Below are positions 8,496-16,845 of a stretch of DNA of 31,160 bases, one piece after another. The DNA is from Campylobacter concisus. Lineage in GTDB: Bacteria; Campylobacterota; Campylobacteria; Campylobacterales; Campylobacteraceae. A program made the translations under genes and the position numbers. The DNA lies in contig JAHADO010000001.1 in NCBI GenBank assembly GCA_018375265.1, forward strand, positions 1 to 31,160, given 5' to 3'. Each line of letters opens with the position of its first letter. The first letter of the stretch is position 1. Below the pieces are notes generated by a model. That model had not been told where the DNA came from, searched no databases, and worked only from the letters and a program-made list of their open reading frames with translations.

Positions 8496-8532
8496 GAAGC
8501 AGAGCCTGTGAAAACTCCACAAACTCTGCTTC
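8496..8532 (-). promoter_or_regulatory. Inverted repeat across the coupling gene start site (operator candidate)
   Basis: Nine-base arms GAAGCAGAG (8496-8504) and CTCTGCTTC (8524-8532) flank 19 bases that contain a smaller TGTG/CACA repeat. The right arm begins one base past the -10 box and covers the expected start near 8527. It could be a repressor site or a 5' hairpin of the transcript. The leader that follows is about 190 nt with no gene (8340-8533). Confidence 0.5.
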
Positions 8533-8533
8533 T

Positions 8534-8562
8534 AGTATAACAACAACAATAGTAAATGTCAA
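8534..8562 (-). promoter_or_regulatory. Sigma-70/A promoter of the coupling gene
   Basis: -35 TTGACA (8557-8562), 17-base spacer, -10 TATACT (8534-8539) on the minus strand. It lies between the end of the 721-aa gene and the coupling gene. Confidence 0.8.
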
Positions 8563-8605
8563 GTCAGAATTTAAAAAATTTCGCCAAAAGGGGTGTTCTA
8601 ACTAT

Positions 8606-10771
8606 TTACTGACCTGACTTATTGTTGGTGTTGTTCTGAGGTGCCTGATTGTTGCTATTCTCAATCTTATCCATACGAGACTGGTAATCTTGAGTAATAG
8701 CGGTACTTGTCTGCTGTTGCTGTGCACCAAGGTTCATGTTGGTACCAACAAGAACACCAATAGCGAGTGCAGCAATTACACCGACAGCTGCAAGAGCAAC
8801 AATAAAGATATTGTTCTTCTTATGTGCAGCAGCAAGGTAGTCGTACTTATCGCTCCAAGCCTCAGCTTCATCCTTAGCCTGTGCTAGACGAGCCTCATAC
8901 TCACGACCCTTGCGCTCGTCAATCTGGGCATACTGCTCCATAAGCTCATCAAGCTTGGACTGAACCTCATCCTTTTGCTTCTTAACATCCTCAACCTTGG
9001 AAGCGCACTCTGCCTTGTACTCAGCAATCTGCTTCTGCATATCTTTCTTGTCGTTAGCAACCTCCTGCTCAAGCATACGAGTATGTGCCTCAAACTCAGC
9101 ATCCTTTGCACGAAGTTTCTCAGTGTACTCAGCAAGAACCTTATCTGCCTTCTCTTGCTGCGCAAGCTCCTCAGCCAATGCCTTTGTACGAGCGATATCG
9201 TCTTTACGATTATTATCAAGGAACGTATTGATGCGCTCACGCCACTCATGGCACAAAGCAGACTCATCTGCAAGGCGCTTCTGATACTCACGTGAGATAT
9301 CCTGAAGAATGAGAGAAACACCAAGGTCCATCTGACGTGCAGCCTTAGCCTTACGGTCCTTCATGAACTCACGCTTGCCCGACTCACGGCTTGCCTCAAT
9401 CTCAGACTTAATAGCGGCAGGAATAGCGTTAACATCAGCCTCATGCTGACGACCATGACGCTCACGATACTGCTTCTCAGCAGCAGCGCGTGCATCCGCG
9501 ACAAATGCTTCCTTTGCCTCATTGTAAGCACGCTTCAGCTCATCAGTCTTTTCAGCAACCTTTGCCTCAACACCATCAAGAGCCTGTGCATATGACATAT
9601 CCATATCGCGCATAAGCTGACCAAACTCAGTCTCAGGATTAGTGATATCAAAGTCTTTCTGGATATGCTCTGCATGCAGAGAGAGAAGATTATAGAACTT
9701 AGAACGAAGCTCAAACAGATTTGCCTCGTGGAGACGCTTCATATCAATATTAGCATCACGAGACATCTCGTTAAGCTGGTTATTCAGCCAACCCTCTGTG
9801 CGATTCTCATCAAATGGAATATAAGGGTTGCCATGAAGGAACTGGGAATCAAATGCCTCAGTAGAAACCTCAAGACCAAGCTCATCGGAGAAGAAACGAC
9901 GGATAATAGTCTCATCAAACTTATCCTCGACCTCTGGAGTTAACTCTTCATCCTCTGGCTCCTGCTCAACCTCTGGCTCAGCCTCAGACTCTTGAGCATC
10001 TTCTTGCTCTGACTCAGGCTCGTCATTCTCTACAGAACCATCGTCTTCGTTACCATCAAAGTCGTCCTCATCCTCATCTGGAAGGAAAGGAACCGCTTGC
10101 TCATCATAATCAGGGTCTTCTGGCTCAAAATCGTCATCCTCAGATTCACCAGCGACCTCTTCGTCACCCTCGTCCTCTTGCTCATCCTCAGACTCATCAT
10201 CCTCAGAAGACTCCTCATCAGGCTCATCTAAATCAGACATATCATCTTGCTGCTCTTCTTCACCACCAACAAAATCAGTAATGTAAGCGTCACCTGTTGA
10301 GATATCACAAGCCTCATCATAGGTCATTGCAACATCAGTTGTCGCAAAAGAGCCGTCCTTAGCAACAAGTACAACGCTATACTGAGCACCAGTGAGAATA
10401 CCATACTCTTCCATATTAGCAAGAGTATCATCGGTTGGGATAATGATGAATTTCTCTTCTGCGAGAAGCTCAGGGGTTGCATAAATACTAAGCTGATTAT
10501 TACGAATCATCTCGAGAATGCTACCCTTATCCTCATCCTTAACCGCTTTACGACCAAAGCCGCCAATAGTCTCAGTATCGAGAAGAAGTCCTGCGTACTT
10601 ATCCTCTCCATCAACCTCAACAACAAAAGCATCATTAGTCTTAAAAAGCTCAAGAGCACGCTCTGGAACAGACTCATCTACAACAGATGCAAGTCCATCA
10701 CGCTTACCCTTCTTTGAAGTAGAAACAGGAGCATCAGCTGCTGCTTCTTTCTTCTTACCAAATAGTCCCAT
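8606..10771 (-). CDS. Acidic, coiled-coil, C-terminally membrane-anchored protein
   Basis: 721 aa; AAAGGAC 7 nt before ATG. I do not recognise a named family. Residues 1-170 look like a small alpha/beta domain (LLLDTETIGGFG, FIIIPTDD). About 172-285 is almost entirely Asp/Glu/Ser. About 290-640 is helical and Ala/Lys/Glu/Gln-rich, with long coiled-coil stretches. One TM segment (NIFIVALAAVGVIAALAIGV) comes near 650-672, and a Gln/Asn-rich tail of about 45 residues ends the protein. It has its own promoter and lies between the AAA+ ATPase and the coupling protein, so a structural or scaffolding role at the transfer site is plausible but unproven. Confidence 0.6.
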   Translation of the reverse strand: MGLFGKKKEAAADAPVSTSKKGKRDGLASVVDESVPERALELFKTNDAFVVEVDGEDKYAGLLLDTETIGGFGRKAVKDEDKGSILEMIRNNQLSIYATPELLAEEKFIIIPTDDTLANMEEYGILTGAQYSVVLVAKDGSFATTDVAMTYDEACDISTGDAYITDFVGGEEEQQDDMSDLDEPDEESSEDDESEDEQEDEGDEEVAGESEDDDFEPEDPDYDEQAVPFLPDEDEDDFDGNEDDGSVENDEPESEQEDAQESEAEPEVEQEPEDEELTPEVEDKFDETIIRRFFSDELGLEVSTEAFDSQFLHGNPYIPFDENRTEGWLNNQLNEMSRDANIDMKRLHEANLFELRSKFYNLLSLHAEHIQKDFDITNPETEFGQLMRDMDMSYAQALDGVEAKVAEKTDELKRAYNEAKEAFVADARAAAEKQYRERHGRQHEADVNAIPAAIKSEIEASRESGKREFMKDRKAKAARQMDLGVSLILQDISREYQKRLADESALCHEWRERINTFLDNNRKDDIARTKALAEELAQQEKADKVLAEYTEKLRAKDAEFEAHTRMLEQEVANDKKDMQKQIAEYKAECASKVEDVKKQKDEVQSKLDELMEQYAQIDERKGREYEARLAQAKDEAEAWSDKYDYLAAAHKKNNIFIVALAAVGVIAALAIGVLVGTNMNLGAQQQQTSTAITQDYQSRMDKIENSNNQAPQNNTNNKSGQ

Positions 10772-10816
10772 GTTTCTGTCCTTTCGACGAAATCAAATAA
10801 CTGTGTTATACACGAT

Positions 10817-10845
10817 ATAATAACACACTAAATATAGCTTGTCAA
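10817..10845 (-). promoter_or_regulatory. Sigma-70/A promoter of the 721-aa gene
   Basis: -35 TTGACA (10840-10845), 17-base spacer, -10 TATTAT (10817-10822), with an AT-rich stretch upstream of the -35 box. Confidence 0.78.
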
Positions 10846-10899
10846 GAGTAAATTACAAAAAAATTGAATATTTTTCGTAAATTTTCCCAACAGTAACTC

Positions 10900-13788
10900 C
10901 TATCGAACACCTTTCACCACAATATAAGCATCAGATTTAAGCTTATCTTTATTGTCAATCTGCAGGTCGCCCGCAACACCGACAAAAAGCTTTGTTTCAT
11001 AAGGATGCTCGTTAATATACTTAGCAACTGCAACGACTACCTCAGTATCAATACAAGAGTTAATCGCACGAGCACCACCAGCATCAGAGTCTGTAGTTGA
11101 TTTATCAAATACAATATATCTCACAAGCTTATCCATATCGTATTTCACATCAACTCGATGCTTCTTCAAAACATCGCTTCTTAAAGTCTTGAGCTTATAC
11201 TCAGCAATCTTCTTCATAGTATCTCTTGACAATGGATTGAAAGGTACAATCGTATCAATACGGCCAAGAAGCTCTGGTGGGAACCTATTGTCTCCCGTAG
11301 TTGACCTAATAGAGCGACGAATCAGCTTGCCATACTCACGAAGTGCTGCGCCAGTGCCCTCATCATCCTCGCCATAATCAGCAACGGTCTTATAAATCTC
11401 CGATGCTGCATTGGTAGTCATGATGATATAACAGTTCTGGAACGATGTCTCTCGACCATTACGGTCGGAAAGGCGACCATCATCCAGTACCTGCAAAAGA
11501 ATACGGGTAACAGGAGAACACGCCTTCTCAATCTCGTCCAAAAGGACAATCGAGTGTGGTTTCTCCCAAATACGGGTCGTTAATTCGTCACGAAAACGCT
11601 CTAATGACTCAGGCATAGCATACTCAGTCATGTCGAAACGAATCATAGATTTTTCGGAACCAAAAATTTTCTCGGCTAGTGCTTTAGTTACGGCTGTGTT
11701 GTGAGTAGCCACATACTGACCAGCAAGATACAAATGCTCGTCATCTTGAACATAAATACACTGAGCTGACTGCTTACCAATATATTTAATATCAGCAATA
11801 CCAACCATACTAAAATCTCTTACACGAACTTTATCAGTGCGCTTATGCTTAGCAAGAATATCTAATTTGCGAGACAAAGTAAAGAATCTACTTTTCTCTT
11901 CATCTGTAGATTTAACACGTAACGTGTATTCCTCTTGCTTTCGCTCTTTATTACCATCTTTACGATATCTCACATAACGATTTATAGTATTAGGAACTCC
12001 AAGCGAAAATAGCACAGAACTAATGTCTTCAGCCAAACCTTTACTAAACGTACTATATGATACCCTAACTCTATCATCAGCAGAAATAGTTCCATCTGTA
12101 TCAAAAAGACCTTGAATCAAGCGCCAACGTTGTTCAATAGAGCCATACATATATTTCTTTGGAATTCTTCTATCTTTTGAATAACAGCCATACAACGCTC
12201 TTGCATCAGATAAAACATCCCTTGTCTGAAACAATGTAACATGACCCTTACGCATATCTGTTGGTAAATAAAAAGTATGATTATAATTTCCCTTATGCCT
12301 ATGTACACCCATCGCACCAATGCTTTTTGCAACAGTATCAATAATTTCGGAGTCATTGCCTGAAATAGTAAACGCGCTATCTGTCAAGCAACCATCACCA
12401 ATAGCAACGCCTAAAACATAAGGGTCAACAGCATAATCAAGTTCCTCCCATTGAACAGCTTCATTCATAGGGATATAATACTTTAACTTGTCACGTCCAT
12501 TGTCACGGTTATAATAAAGCCCGTTATCCAAAAGTTCTTTAGTTGACATAACAAAAGGTTTACATCTTGAATAATCACCCTTGTGAGATTGTCTCTGTTT
12601 AGACGTATAAACAGTCCACAGATGCTCATCACCAACATCAAGCGTACGACCATCTGCCAAACGAACACGATACATTTTGACATCTTTGTGTGGAAAAATT
12701 CCCAAGACTGTTTCAGGTTGTCCTTTGCGGCCAAATACGATATCGCCTGGCTTCAAATCGCCATGTCGCTTAATACGTATGTTGCCATCAACATATACAG
12801 GGACAGGCTCGTAATTTGCTATTAATTTACCCGTTCCTGAACTGCCCGTGAACAACATAGTCGATAATGGTTTCGTCTTATCGTTCAAATCAGCAGCACA
12901 GATATTCAAACGTTGCTCAATAGATGATGTTGCAAACTTCTGAGCAAATACTTTAGAGTCAAGATACTCTTTAACCTCATGAGCATCAATATGAATATCA
13001 ATATGAACACCCTCACTTTGCTCAATAACATCTGTAAGCAACTTCTTATCCATAGGAGAGCCATCAAAACGATGCCAACCAACCATAGCATCGAGAATCA
13101 AAATTGACTTTCTTGGCTGCGCATTTGCTGGAATATAACGGTTCGTATATTCATAAATAAGCTCAAAAATGCTATCGTTATAAAATTGTGAAGACACATT
13201 ATAAACACGAGCCATATCCTTCAAAATAGCAACAGTCATAGCTTTATCTGCCTCAGGAAGAACAATTCTCTGAAGACGCTCAACAAGTGCTTGATTTGGA
13301 GAAATAAATTTCCTAAACTCTTCAAAGGTTGACGCAACCATAACACGGATATCACGAGTACCAGAGTCTGCAAGCAATGGCTTTAACGCCTCAACAGCGG
13401 CATCTGAGAGTTGAACAACCTGATGAAACTCGTCCATAAAAAGAACAATAGGCTTATCTTCAGCATTACTATAATTCGCAGCTTGCTCGAACAATGCTTT
13501 AAGAATAGCAGCCATCTCATTAGGGTCATTAAGCTTAGAAATCATCTTAGACAAGTCAACTTCGAGATAAATATGCTTATTATCTCTTTGTGCAAGACCT
13601 TGAACAAAAGCGGTTTTGCCCGAGCCAGCGTTTGCAATAAGAAGTACATTACAAAGCTCTGGGCGCACAAACGCAGCAAGCGCCTGTTTCATCTGCAAAT
13701 CACGACCAATAACAGGACGCACTGGCTTCTTAACTGGCGTGGTATACTGGACTAAAAGAGGATATACCTCAGCATCAATTTCAAACAT
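10900..13788 (-). CDS. Clp/Hsp100-like double AAA+ ATPase with intein
   Basis: 962 aa precursor; about 586 aa after intein removal. I chose the ATG at 13788, with AAAGGTG 8 nt upstream; ATG 13794 and TTG 13806 are alternatives. AAA domain 1 begins VIGRDLQMKQAL with Walker A NAGSGKT (about 53-59) and Walker B VLFMDE (D119, E120), much like ClpA/ClpB. Domain 2 has Walker A GSSGTGK-T split by the intein, Walker B IVLLDEIEKA (D751, E752), TTNAA as sensor region, and LLGRID with the arginine-finger position. There is no Clp N-domain and no long middle domain. It is probably an unfoldase or remodelling ATPase serving the transfer system. I saw no ClpP-docking loop. The gene stands alone, with its own promoter. 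Confidence 0.82.
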   Translation of the reverse strand: MFEIDAEVYPLLVQYTTPVKKPVRPVIGRDLQMKQALAAFVRPELCNVLLIANAGSGKTAFVQGLAQRDNKHIYLEVDLSKMISKLNDPNEMAAILKALFEQAANYSNAEDKPIVLFMDEFHQVVQLSDAAVEALKPLLADSGTRDIRVMVASTFEEFRKFISPNQALVERLQRIVLPEADKAMTVAILKDMARVYNVSSQFYNDSIFELIYEYTNRYIPANAQPRKSILILDAMVGWHRFDGSPMDKKLLTDVIEQSEGVHIDIHIDAHEVKEYLDSKVFAQKFATSSIEQRLNICAADLNDKTKPLSTMLFTGSSGTGKLIANYEPVPVYVDGNIRIKRHGDLKPGDIVFGRKGQPETVLGIFPHKDVKMYRVRLADGRTLDVGDEHLWTVYTSKQRQSHKGDYSRCKPFVMSTKELLDNGLYYNRDNGRDKLKYYIPMNEAVQWEELDYAVDPYVLGVAIGDGCLTDSAFTISGNDSEIIDTVAKSIGAMGVHRHKGNYNHTFYLPTDMRKGHVTLFQTRDVLSDARALYGCYSKDRRIPKKYMYGSIEQRWRLIQGLFDTDGTISADDRVRVSYSTFSKGLAEDISSVLFSLGVPNTINRYVRYRKDGNKERKQEEYTLRVKSTDEEKSRFFTLSRKLDILAKHKRTDKVRVRDFSMVGIADIKYIGKQSAQCIYVQDDEHLYLAGQYVATHNTAVTKALAEKIFGSEKSMIRFDMTEYAMPESLERFRDELTTRIWEKPHSIVLLDEIEKACSPVTRILLQVLDDGRLSDRNGRETSFQNCYIIMTTNAASEIYKTVADYGEDDEGTGAALREYGKLIRRSIRSTTGDNRFPPELLGRIDTIVPFNPLSRDTMKKIAEYKLKTLRSDVLKKHRVDVKYDMDKLVRYIVFDKSTTDSDAGGARAINSCIDTEVVVAVAKYINEHPYETKLFVGVAGDLQIDNKDKLKSDAYIVVKGVR
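11698..12825 (-). mobile_element. Class 3-type intein with LAGLIDADG endonuclease in the Clp-like ATPase
   Basis: 376 residues (about 322-697) between GSSGTGK and T of the second P-loop; removal restores GSSGTGKT. The first intein residue is Leu, so there is no N-terminal Cys/Ser nucleophile. Block B reads VGDEHLWTV, with His and a Trp two residues later (W391). Block F is SAQCIYVQDDEHLY with Cys (C677). Block G is VATHN followed by Thr +1. These are the W, C and T positions that define class 3 inteins. LAGLIDADG motifs LGVAIGDGC and IQGLFDTDG keep their acidic residues, so the homing endonuclease looks intact. Confidence 0.88.
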
Positions 13789-13820
13789 AAACATAACACC
13801 TTTCAACGAAATTTTATATC

Positions 13821-13849
13821 ATAATAACACAAACATAAAATGTTGTCAA
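13821..13849 (-). promoter_or_regulatory. Sigma-70/A promoter of the Clp-like ATPase gene
   Basis: -35 TTGACA (13844-13849), 17-base spacer, -10 TATTAT (13821-13826). It starts just after the terminator of the upstream gene. Confidence 0.78.
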
Positions 13850-13857
13850 GTATTATT

Positions 13858-13898
13858 TTGAAAAAAAAAATTAGGGGCTGACAAGCAACCCCTAATTT
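13858..13898 (-). terminator. Rho-independent terminator of the 186-aa gene
   Basis: On the minus strand the arms AAATTAGGGG (13889-13898) and CCCCTAATTT (13868-13877) are followed by a run of about ten T. It is a textbook terminator 25 bases after the stop codon. Confidence 0.92.
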
Positions 13899-13923
13899 CA
13901 CATTGGATGGACAAATAGTCCGA

Positions 13924-14484
13924 TTAGACCTCTGGAGTATCCTTAGTGGTCTCAGCCTGAGCCTCAACCTCTGTACCCTCGGACTGAATCTGAGCATCGC
14001 GGAACTCACGAGCTGCAGTGGTAACAGCAGCCTGACGCTCAAGAATAGTCTTGGTAAACTTAGGATTCTTAGAATGAGTCATTTCCTTAGAGGTATCAAT
14101 CAGAAGCTCGCCCTTAGCATTCTTAAGAAGGCTTGCGCGAACGCCATAGACAGTACCTGGCTTCTCACCCTTAATCTCACGAGTATAGTTCTTACCAGCA
14201 GCATTAGCAATTGCCTCGAGCTGAGACTGCTTATAGAAGACACGGTGAGATACATACTCGCCACCAGATGGATGCTGGACCTTACGAGAAGTCAGATGTG
14301 GGTTAGTGTCAGCCTGAGCCTCACCAGTCAGAACCTTATCTGGGTTCTTCAGAGACTGGTCAACCTGTACATCAAGATACTTACCGTTGGTCTTACCATC
14401 CTTGCTCTTACCAGAGCCATTTGTTGGTGCAAAGACAATGAGATTAACGTCTTTAAATGCACCCTGTCCACGTAGAATAGCCAT
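13924..14484 (-). CDS. Unknown 186-aa protein of the transfer region
   Basis: ATG with AAAGGTAGGTAG upstream. Not recognised. It is soluble and mixed-charge, starting MAILRGQGAFKDVNLIVFAP. A Gly/Ser/Lys linker near residue 23-33 (NGSGKSKDGKTNG) is too irregular to be a P-loop. A Glu/Thr-rich tail follows from about 165. It is transcribed alone between its own promoter (14559-14587) and a strong terminator, directly downstream of the relaxase gene. The position would suit a DNA-processing accessory protein, but nothing in the sequence proves that. Confidence 0.6.
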   Translation of the reverse strand: MAILRGQGAFKDVNLIVFAPTNGSGKSKDGKTNGKYLDVQVDQSLKNPDKVLTGEAQADTNPHLTSRKVQHPSGGEYVSHRVFYKQSQLEAIANAAGKNYTREIKGEKPGTVYGVRASLLKNAKGELLIDTSKEMTHSKNPKFTKTILERQAAVTTAAREFRDAQIQSEGTEVEAQAETTKDTPEV

Positions 14485-14558
14485 AATAACTACCTACCTT
14501 TCTGTGAAAAAAAAAATAATATAACGGTCATGGCTGCTCATTTCAACCAATCATGTGT

Positions 14559-14587
14559 ATTATAACATATTCTGATTCACTTGTCAA
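14559..14587 (-). promoter_or_regulatory. Consensus sigma-70/A promoter of the 186-aa gene
   Basis: -35 TTGACA (14582-14587), exactly 17 bases, -10 TATAAT (14559-14564): a full match to consensus, so probably the strongest promoter in the window. A leader of about 65 nt follows. Confidence 0.88.
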
Positions 14588-14607
14588 GTATTATTTCAAA
14601 ATATTTT

Positions 14608-14660
14608 AAAAAAATTGTTAGGACGTCTAGCTGGACAAAGCACAGCGTAGACGGACTAAC
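14608..14660 (-). terminator. Hairpin and T-run after the relaxase gene
   Basis: Arms 14617-14633 and 14643-14660 pair over 15 base pairs (GTTAG, two mismatched bases, CGTCTA, then GCTG/CAGC). On the minus strand the hairpin is followed by a run of seven T (14608-14614), so it should terminate relaxase transcripts. Its place beside the relaxase gene also makes it a candidate oriT hairpin. I found no nic-site sequence I can name. Bases 14661-14717, up to the relaxase stop, hold nothing else I recognise. Confidence 0.75.
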
Positions 14661-14717
14661 CGCGTAGCGAAAATGGATTATCCGCTTAAAGATAGAGTGA
14701 GTGCATTGAGCGCAGCA

Positions 14718-16829
14718 TTACTCATTAAACTCAACAGAGTTAATGACAGCGCGAATTGCTTGCTTCATATCCTCGTCAAAACTCATGTCTAAAGACACCG
14801 TGTCACGCTTCTTACCTTTACCACCATTACCAGTCTTTTTGCTCTCAATAACCTTATTGCCTCGTGACAGCATGTCGGCGTACTCAACCATAGAGGTAAC
14901 ATCTTGCACAGGCAACTGTGAGACAATAAAGCCCTGACGTGACGAACGCAGATACTTAACAGCAGCATTAAGCTTCGCCTCACGCTCGTGAGCCTTCGCA
15001 ACGAACGCATCAACGTTCGGCTTCGATATAGGCGCATCATAAGGGAAGTCATAACCCAAATGGTGTAAATCTAAAGCTTTTACATCGTCAAACTCATAAG
15101 GTGGCGTCGTACGAACCACTTGTTTCTCGCCATCCTCAATCATGCTCATGCCCATATCAGCTAGCTTATCTTTAAATTCACTCACATGAGTTTCGTAAAG
15201 GCTCTCAAAAGCGTCACGACGTTGCTCAAGACGCCTTGGATTATCAACCATCCAATGTCCGCCAGCAGTGTCATATACTTTTAAGCCATAATCTTCAGCA
15301 GACTCTGAGCTACGGCGTTTCATACCCTTATCGGCCATCATTTGCTTTAACTTAACAAGCTTATCTCGCTCCGACATTAACGTCTCAAAATCACTCTCAT
15401 ATTCTTCCGTTGGCGGCAAAAAAGCTAAGAAGTGCTGATACTTAGCCATAAGCTCAGCATTATATTCTTCCTCAAACTTATAAAAATCATACAAAACATG
15501 AGCATCGGGCGCAACATTACCTGCGGCTTCTGCTTCCTCAAACTCTCTCATTGCGTCCTTATATTTATGCTTTTCCTTCTTATGATGCTGAAGTCGTGAC
15601 GAGTATGACCTAAGTTTAAAGCCAAACTCAATCATTGGGTCACTTGTTGCTTCAGCCATTTCTGTATACTCCATGCTCATAACATCGAGCATAGGAGTAG
15701 TAACATTTTTTTCATAAGAAGGAATTGTTGACAACACCGCATAAACACCGTTCATGCAATCAGTAATCAGACGCTCACGACCTTGGCTAATAAGTTTACG
15801 GAACTCTGCGCCTTTTAATTCTTCACGAGATTGTCTTGCTAACGCATAAGACTCAATCTCACGAAGAGCCTCTTTGTAACCACTATCAGGCTGCGCCAAT
15901 ACTGCCTCAACATACTCTCTAACAATAGCGTTGGCTTTTTTCATCTCACGCCTATGCGTACCTGCACGCCACATGTTCTTATCATCTGGCAAACACGCCA
16001 AAAGTAACTGTGACGTACCATTGCGCTCCATCACTGCGTGAGTAAATTTTTTAATAAAACAGCGAGCATTCCGCCTATCATAAGCAACATTCGATGCAAG
16101 CATCTTCACAGGGGACATCTCGTCTAAATTCATATCAATAGAGCGACGAAGCGTACGCTTATCCGTCTCATCAAGTTTACCCTTCTGCTCGCCATTTCCC
16201 ATTTGACGACCTTGTCCCTTGTCAACCATACAAAGGTGACAGTGAACATGCATAGTGTCTACTTGGATAACACCAACCCATTCTAGGTCATCAAACCTCT
16301 TACCCATCTTTTTCATACCATCAATAATGGCAAGTCGTAATTTAAGTTGGTCAACATTACCTCTATAATCGCCACGCCTTTGTGGTTCAAAGTCTGGCTC
16401 AACAATTCCCATACGCTTTAGATAGGAGAGGTCAAACGATAGAACCGTTTTCATAACAGTTTTTCCCGACTCAAACTGCTTCTGAATATCTTTAGAAACT
16501 CGTTTCACTTTTCTATGAGACATTGAAACGTCCCCGTCATCATATTTACCACTAGACCCAAAAGCAATACCACCTAGCTTTTGTGCTTCACGCATACCAT
16601 CTTTAATACGACCTACACTATCATATTTTTCTGTAGCATCTTTTCGTGCCATATATCTTGTAACATATAAGTCGGGGTCATCAAGACGCACTGGAGTTAA
16701 ATCCTCCACCGCATCACCTCGGGCCATATAACGCTCAACATATTGTCCTGGTGTGCCACCACGGGTGCCACCCGATGGTGTCTTAACTGAAAACTCACTC
16801 ACGACAACAATATCTTGCTTCAAACCCAT
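14718..16829 (-). CDS. Relaxase, MobP-type (MobP2-like)
   Basis: 703 aa from the ATG at 16829, which has AGGAGGT 7 nt upstream; the in-frame GTG at 16838 overlaps that site. The HUH metal motif is QVDTMHVHCHLCMVD (H194, H196, H198). The N-terminus carries two copies of a Y-V-x-R-Y-M-A-R-x-D-A element (about 30-41 and 55-66), like the tyrosine-containing start of MobP2 relaxases, and it may hold the catalytic Tyr. The C-terminal half is helical and charged, with no helicase or primase motif seen. The role would be nicking at oriT and piloting the strand to the coupling protein. No promoter lies directly upstream; expression must come through the hairpin at 16853-16890. Confidence 0.82.
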   Translation of the reverse strand: MGLKQDIVVVSEFSVKTPSGGTRGGTPGQYVERYMARGDAVEDLTPVRLDDPDLYVTRYMARKDATEKYDSVGRIKDGMREAQKLGGIAFGSSGKYDDGDVSMSHRKVKRVSKDIQKQFESGKTVMKTVLSFDLSYLKRMGIVEPDFEPQRRGDYRGNVDQLKLRLAIIDGMKKMGKRFDDLEWVGVIQVDTMHVHCHLCMVDKGQGRQMGNGEQKGKLDETDKRTLRRSIDMNLDEMSPVKMLASNVAYDRRNARCFIKKFTHAVMERNGTSQLLLACLPDDKNMWRAGTHRREMKKANAIVREYVEAVLAQPDSGYKEALREIESYALARQSREELKGAEFRKLISQGRERLITDCMNGVYAVLSTIPSYEKNVTTPMLDVMSMEYTEMAEATSDPMIEFGFKLRSYSSRLQHHKKEKHKYKDAMREFEEAEAAGNVAPDAHVLYDFYKFEEEYNAELMAKYQHFLAFLPPTEEYESDFETLMSERDKLVKLKQMMADKGMKRRSSESAEDYGLKVYDTAGGHWMVDNPRRLEQRRDAFESLYETHVSEFKDKLADMGMSMIEDGEKQVVRTTPPYEFDDVKALDLHHLGYDFPYDAPISKPNVDAFVAKAHEREAKLNAAVKYLRSSRQGFIVSQLPVQDVTSMVEYADMLSRGNKVIESKKTGNGGKGKKRDTVSLDMSFDEDMKQAIRAVINSVEFNE

Positions 16830-16845
16830 GATAACCACCTCCTAA

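Noticed and set aside
8690..9324. Several ORFs of 65-146 codons on both strands opposite or inside the 721-aa gene
   Set aside because: They are shadows of a strongly biased coiled-coil coding sequence, with Leu/Arg/Ser-rich translations and no suitable ribosome sites.
16829..16838. GTG start for the relaxase three codons upstream
   Set aside because: The GTG is part of the AGGAGGTGG ribosome site; the ATG 7 nt after it is the better start.
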